Assembly (NCBI RefSeq): GCF_900111005.1
Contig: NZ_FOFV01000004.1
Span: 310,001 to 374,000, forward strand
DNA: 64,000 nucleotides
Direction of reading: 5' to 3'
Origin: Lentzea albida
GTDB lineage: Bacteria; Actinomycetota; Actinomycetes; Mycobacteriales; Pseudonocardiaceae
Shown here: positions 62,132 to 64,000 of the stretch, piece by piece
Position numbering within the stretch: the stretch's first letter is position 1
Layout: every line of letters begins with the position of its first letter
Notes under the pieces: model-generated
The model's input: only the letters and a program-made list of their open reading frames with translations
Databases searched by the model: none
What the model was told of the DNA's origin: nothing
Program-made: the position numbers and the translations under genes

Positions 62132-62413
62132 CTAGCGGCGACGAGACTTCCGGTCGTCCTTGATGTGGCCCTTGAAGGTGCGGGTCGGGGCGAACTCGCC
62201 CAGCTTGTGCCCGACCATGGCCTCGGTCACGAACACCGGGACGTGCTTGCGACCGTCGTGCACCGCGATGGTGTGGCCGAGCATGTCCGGGATGATCGTG
62301 GACCGGCGGGACCACGTCTTGATGACGGTCTTCTTGCCCGCTTCGTTCTGAACGTCCACCTTCTTGAGCAGGTGGTCGTCGACGAAGGGACCCTTCTTAA
62401 GGCTGCGAGGCAT
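62132..62413 (-). CDS. rpsS: 30S ribosomal protein S19 (uS19)
   Basis: 93 residues. [20 protein letters not shown] and [23 protein letters not shown] are diagnostic. ATG 62413, 18 bases after rplB. Confidence 0.98.
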   Translation of the reverse strand: MPRSLKKGPFVDDHLLKKVDVQNEAGKKTVIKTWSRRSTIIPDMLGHTIAVHDGRKHVPVFVTEAMVGHKLGEFAPTRTFKGHIKDDRKSRRR

Positions 62414-62431
62414 CCTTCACTCCCTCCCTGC

Positions 62432-63265
62432 TCAGCGCTTCTTACCGGTGCGACGACGCCGGACGATGAGCTTGTCGCTTGGCTTGCGGCGGCGGGTACG
62501 ACCCTCGGGCTTACCAGCCGGGTTGACCGGGTGGCGACCACCGGAGGTCTTACCTTCACCACCACCGTGCGGGTGGTCGACCGGGTTCATGGCGACACCG
62601 CGGACGGTGGGCTTCTTGCCCTTCCACCGCATGCGGCCGGCCTTGCCCCAGTTGATGTTCTGGTGCTCGGCGTTGCCGACGGCGCCCAGCGTGGCGCGGC
62701 AGCGCACGTCCACGTTGCGGATCTCGCCCGAGGGCATCCGCAGCTGGGCGTACGGGCCGTCCTTCGCCACGAGCTGGACCGAGGCACCGGCCGAGCGGGC
62801 GATCTTCGCGCCACCGCCGGGGCGGAGCTCGATCGCGTGGATCACGGAGCCGACCGGGATGTTGCGCAGCGGCAGGTTGTTGCCCGGCTTGATGTCGGCC
62901 TTGGGGCCGTTCTCAACCGTGTCACCCTGCTTGAGCTTGTCCGGGGCGATGATGTAGCGCTTCTCGCCGTCCGCGTAGTGCAGCAGCGCGATGCGAGCGG
63001 TGCGGTTGGGGTCGTACTCGATGTGAGCGACCTTGGCCGGCACGCCGTCCTTGTCGTTGCGACGGAAGTCGATCAGGCGGTAAGCCCGCTTGTGACCGCC
63101 ACCCTTGTGCCGCGTGGTGATCTTGCCCGAGGCGTTGCGGCCACCCAGCTTGTGCAGCGGGCGGATCAGCGACTTCTCCGGAGTCGACCGAGTGATCTCG
63201 GCGAAGTCGGAGACGCTCGCACCGCGACGACCGGGAGTCGTCGGCTTGTACTTGCGAATGCCCAT
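62432..63265 (-). CDS. rplB: 50S ribosomal protein L2 (uL2)
   Basis: 277 residues; peptidyl-transferase-centre protein. [39 protein letters not shown], and [20 protein letters not shown] with the conserved His of the C-terminal loop. ATG 63265, 19 bases after rplW. Confidence 0.98.
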   Translation of the reverse strand: MGIRKYKPTTPGRRGASVSDFAEITRSTPEKSLIRPLHKLGGRNASGKITTRHKGGGHKRAYRLIDFRRNDKDGVPAKVAHIEYDPNRTARIALLHYADGEKRYIIAPDKLKQGDTVENGPKADIKPGNNLPLRNIPVGSVIHAIELRPGGGAKIARSAGASVQLVAKDGPYAQLRMPSGEIRNVDVRCRATLGAVGNAEHQNINWGKAGRMRWKGKKPTVRGVAMNPVDHPHGGGEGKTSGGRHPVNPAGKPEGRTRRRKPSDKLIVRRRRTGKKR

Positions 63266-63284
63266 CTCTACGCAGTCCTCGTCA

Positions 63285-63584
63285 TCAGGCGGCAGGGCCG
63301 CCGAAGATCTCGATCGCCTTGCTGTCAGCCGACAGCGTCACGATCGCGCGCTTCGTGTCCTTGCGCTTGCCGAACCCGGTGCGGGTGCGCTTGCGCTTGC
63401 CCTGCCGGTTGATGGTGTTGACGCTGACGACCTTCACGCCGAAGACCTTCTCCACGGCGATCTTGATCTGGGTCTTGTTCGAACCCGGCGCCACCAGGAA
63501 GGTGTACTTGTTCTCCTCGAGCAGCCCGTAGGACTTCTCGGAGATCACCGGCGCGAGCAAGATGTCCCTGTGGTCGGGGATCAC
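63285..63584 (-). CDS. rplW: 50S ribosomal protein L23 (uL23)
   Basis: 99 residues; docks trigger factor and SRP at the exit. [28 protein letters not shown] in two blocks, and [22 protein letters not shown] 63584 overlaps the rplD stop as GTGA; longer frames extend into rplD. Confidence 0.97.
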   Translation of the reverse strand: MIPDHRDILLAPVISEKSYGLLEENKYTFLVAPGSNKTQIKIAVEKVFGVKVVSVNTINRQGKRKRTRTGFGKRKDTKRAIVTLSADSKAIEIFGGPAA

Positions 63585-64000
63585 TTGGAACCCTCCTCGT
63601 CCACGACAGTCGCCGTGGCCTCGGCCGAGCCCGAGCCCGACTGGGCCTTGCTGGCGAGGAACACGTCGAGCGAGTCCTTGGTGAACACCACGTCGTCGTT
63701 GACGAGCACGTCGTAGGTGTTGAGCTGGTCGGGCGCGATCACGTGCACGTGCTGCAGGTTGCGCACGCTGACCCACGAGACCTCGTCGGTGCGGTTGAGC
63801 ACCACGAGGACGCGACGGGCCTGGGTGACCGACTCCAGGACCTTGCGCGCGGTCTTGGTCGACGGGGTGTCCCCGTCCACCAGGCCGGACACGACGTGGA
63901 CCTGGTTGGCGCGGGCCCGGTCGGAGAGGGCGCCACGCAGAGCGGCGGCCTTCATCTTCTTGGGCGTCCGCTGCGAGTAGTCACGCGGCTGCGGGCCGTG
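63581..64000 (-). CDS. rplD: 50S ribosomal protein L4 (uL4), cut by the window edge
   Basis: 139 C-terminal residues are visible; the frame is open to base 64000 and the start lies beyond. [28 protein letters not shown] is the conserved stretch after the tunnel loop, and [25 protein letters not shown] completes the domain, each in separate blocks. A short Ser/Gly/Ala-rich acidic tail ends it. Position before rplW is standard for the S10 operon. Confidence 0.97.
   Translation of the reverse strand, partial: HGPQPRDYSQRTPKKMKAAALRGALSDRARANQVHVVSGLVDGDTPSTKTARKVLESVTQARRVLVVLNRTDEVSWVSVRNLQHVHVIAPDQLNTYDVLVNDDVVFTKDSLDVFLASKAQSGSGSAEATATVVDEEGSK

Overview
The window is very GC-rich, densely packed bacterial DNA from an actinomycete. 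It carries a complete type VII (ESX) secretion locus, AfsR/SARP-type regulators, a type Z uS14, ribosomal proteins with long low-complexity tails, and frequent GTG/TTG starts with GTGA/ATGA overlaps. The gene content and order suggest the family Pseudonocardiaceae (for example Lentzea or Saccharothrix relatives). The family is inferred, not proven. The order tsaD-rimI-tsaB-tsaE-alr-nnr-glmS-glmM-rpsI-rplM-WXG100 pair-Hsp70-like-eccC-eccD-mycP-eccB-truA-rplQ-rpoA matches the ESX-4 neighbourhood of Mycobacterium tuberculosis (Rv3419c to Rv3457c). This is therefore an ancestral-type ESX-4 locus, but unlike that of M. tuberculosis it keeps an eccE gene.

Layout. 1-2705: two tandem PhoD phosphatases plus a relic of a third. 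2702-8060 (minus): tsaD, rimI, tsaB, a small repeat-containing secreted protein, tsaE, an alpha/beta hydrolase and alr. 8176-13000: a maleylpyruvate-isomerase-like protein, nnr, glmS and an alpha/beta hydrolase. 13058-17091 (minus): a cassette of putative ESX substrates, including a 900-residue WXG-like protein with Asp-rich calcium-type repeats. 17111-19652: glmM, rpsI, rplM. 19911-22933: a WXG100 pair, a small tailed protein and the Hsp70-like Rv3446c-family protein. 23007-31540: a regulatory island. 31657-44106: eccC, eccD, mycP, two further ESX substrates, eccB, eccE and an associated gene. 44327-45889: a secreted subtilase. 46348-51065: truA, rplQ, rpoA, rpsD, rpsK, rpsM, rpmJ, infA. 51188-54745: a lipoprotein gene, map, adk, secY. 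55664-64000: the spc and S10 ribosomal clusters, ending inside rplD.

The most unusual part is the regulatory island between the Hsp70-like gene and eccC. Three full AfsR-type regulators (winged helix, BTAD, NB-ARC, TPR) lie in tandem on the minus strand. Four plus-strand units face them. Each unit has 11-bp-spaced GTGAGCG direct repeats (the SARP operator pattern), a -10 box exactly 16 nt after the start of the last 11-nt repeat unit, and then a hairpin whose loop is CCTGGGGG-like. A second hairpin follows whose loop is CCTCCC- or CCTCTT-like (anti-Shine-Dalgarno). Units 3 and 4 add a third hairpin with loop TCCCCTG and a strong intrinsic terminator. I read these as a family of four regulator-controlled small RNAs. 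The loops could pair with each other and with the ribosome-binding sites of the regulators themselves. This is the best candidate for an undescribed system in the window.

The core genes work together as follows. TsaB/TsaD/TsaE make tRNA t6A. RimI acetylates ribosomal protein S18. GlmS and GlmM feed UDP-GlcNAc synthesis, and Alr supplies D-alanine for the wall. EccB/C/D/E and MycP build the secretion machine that exports the WXG-type proteins encoded around it. The large ribosomal clusters run on the minus strand with very tight, often overlapping spacing.
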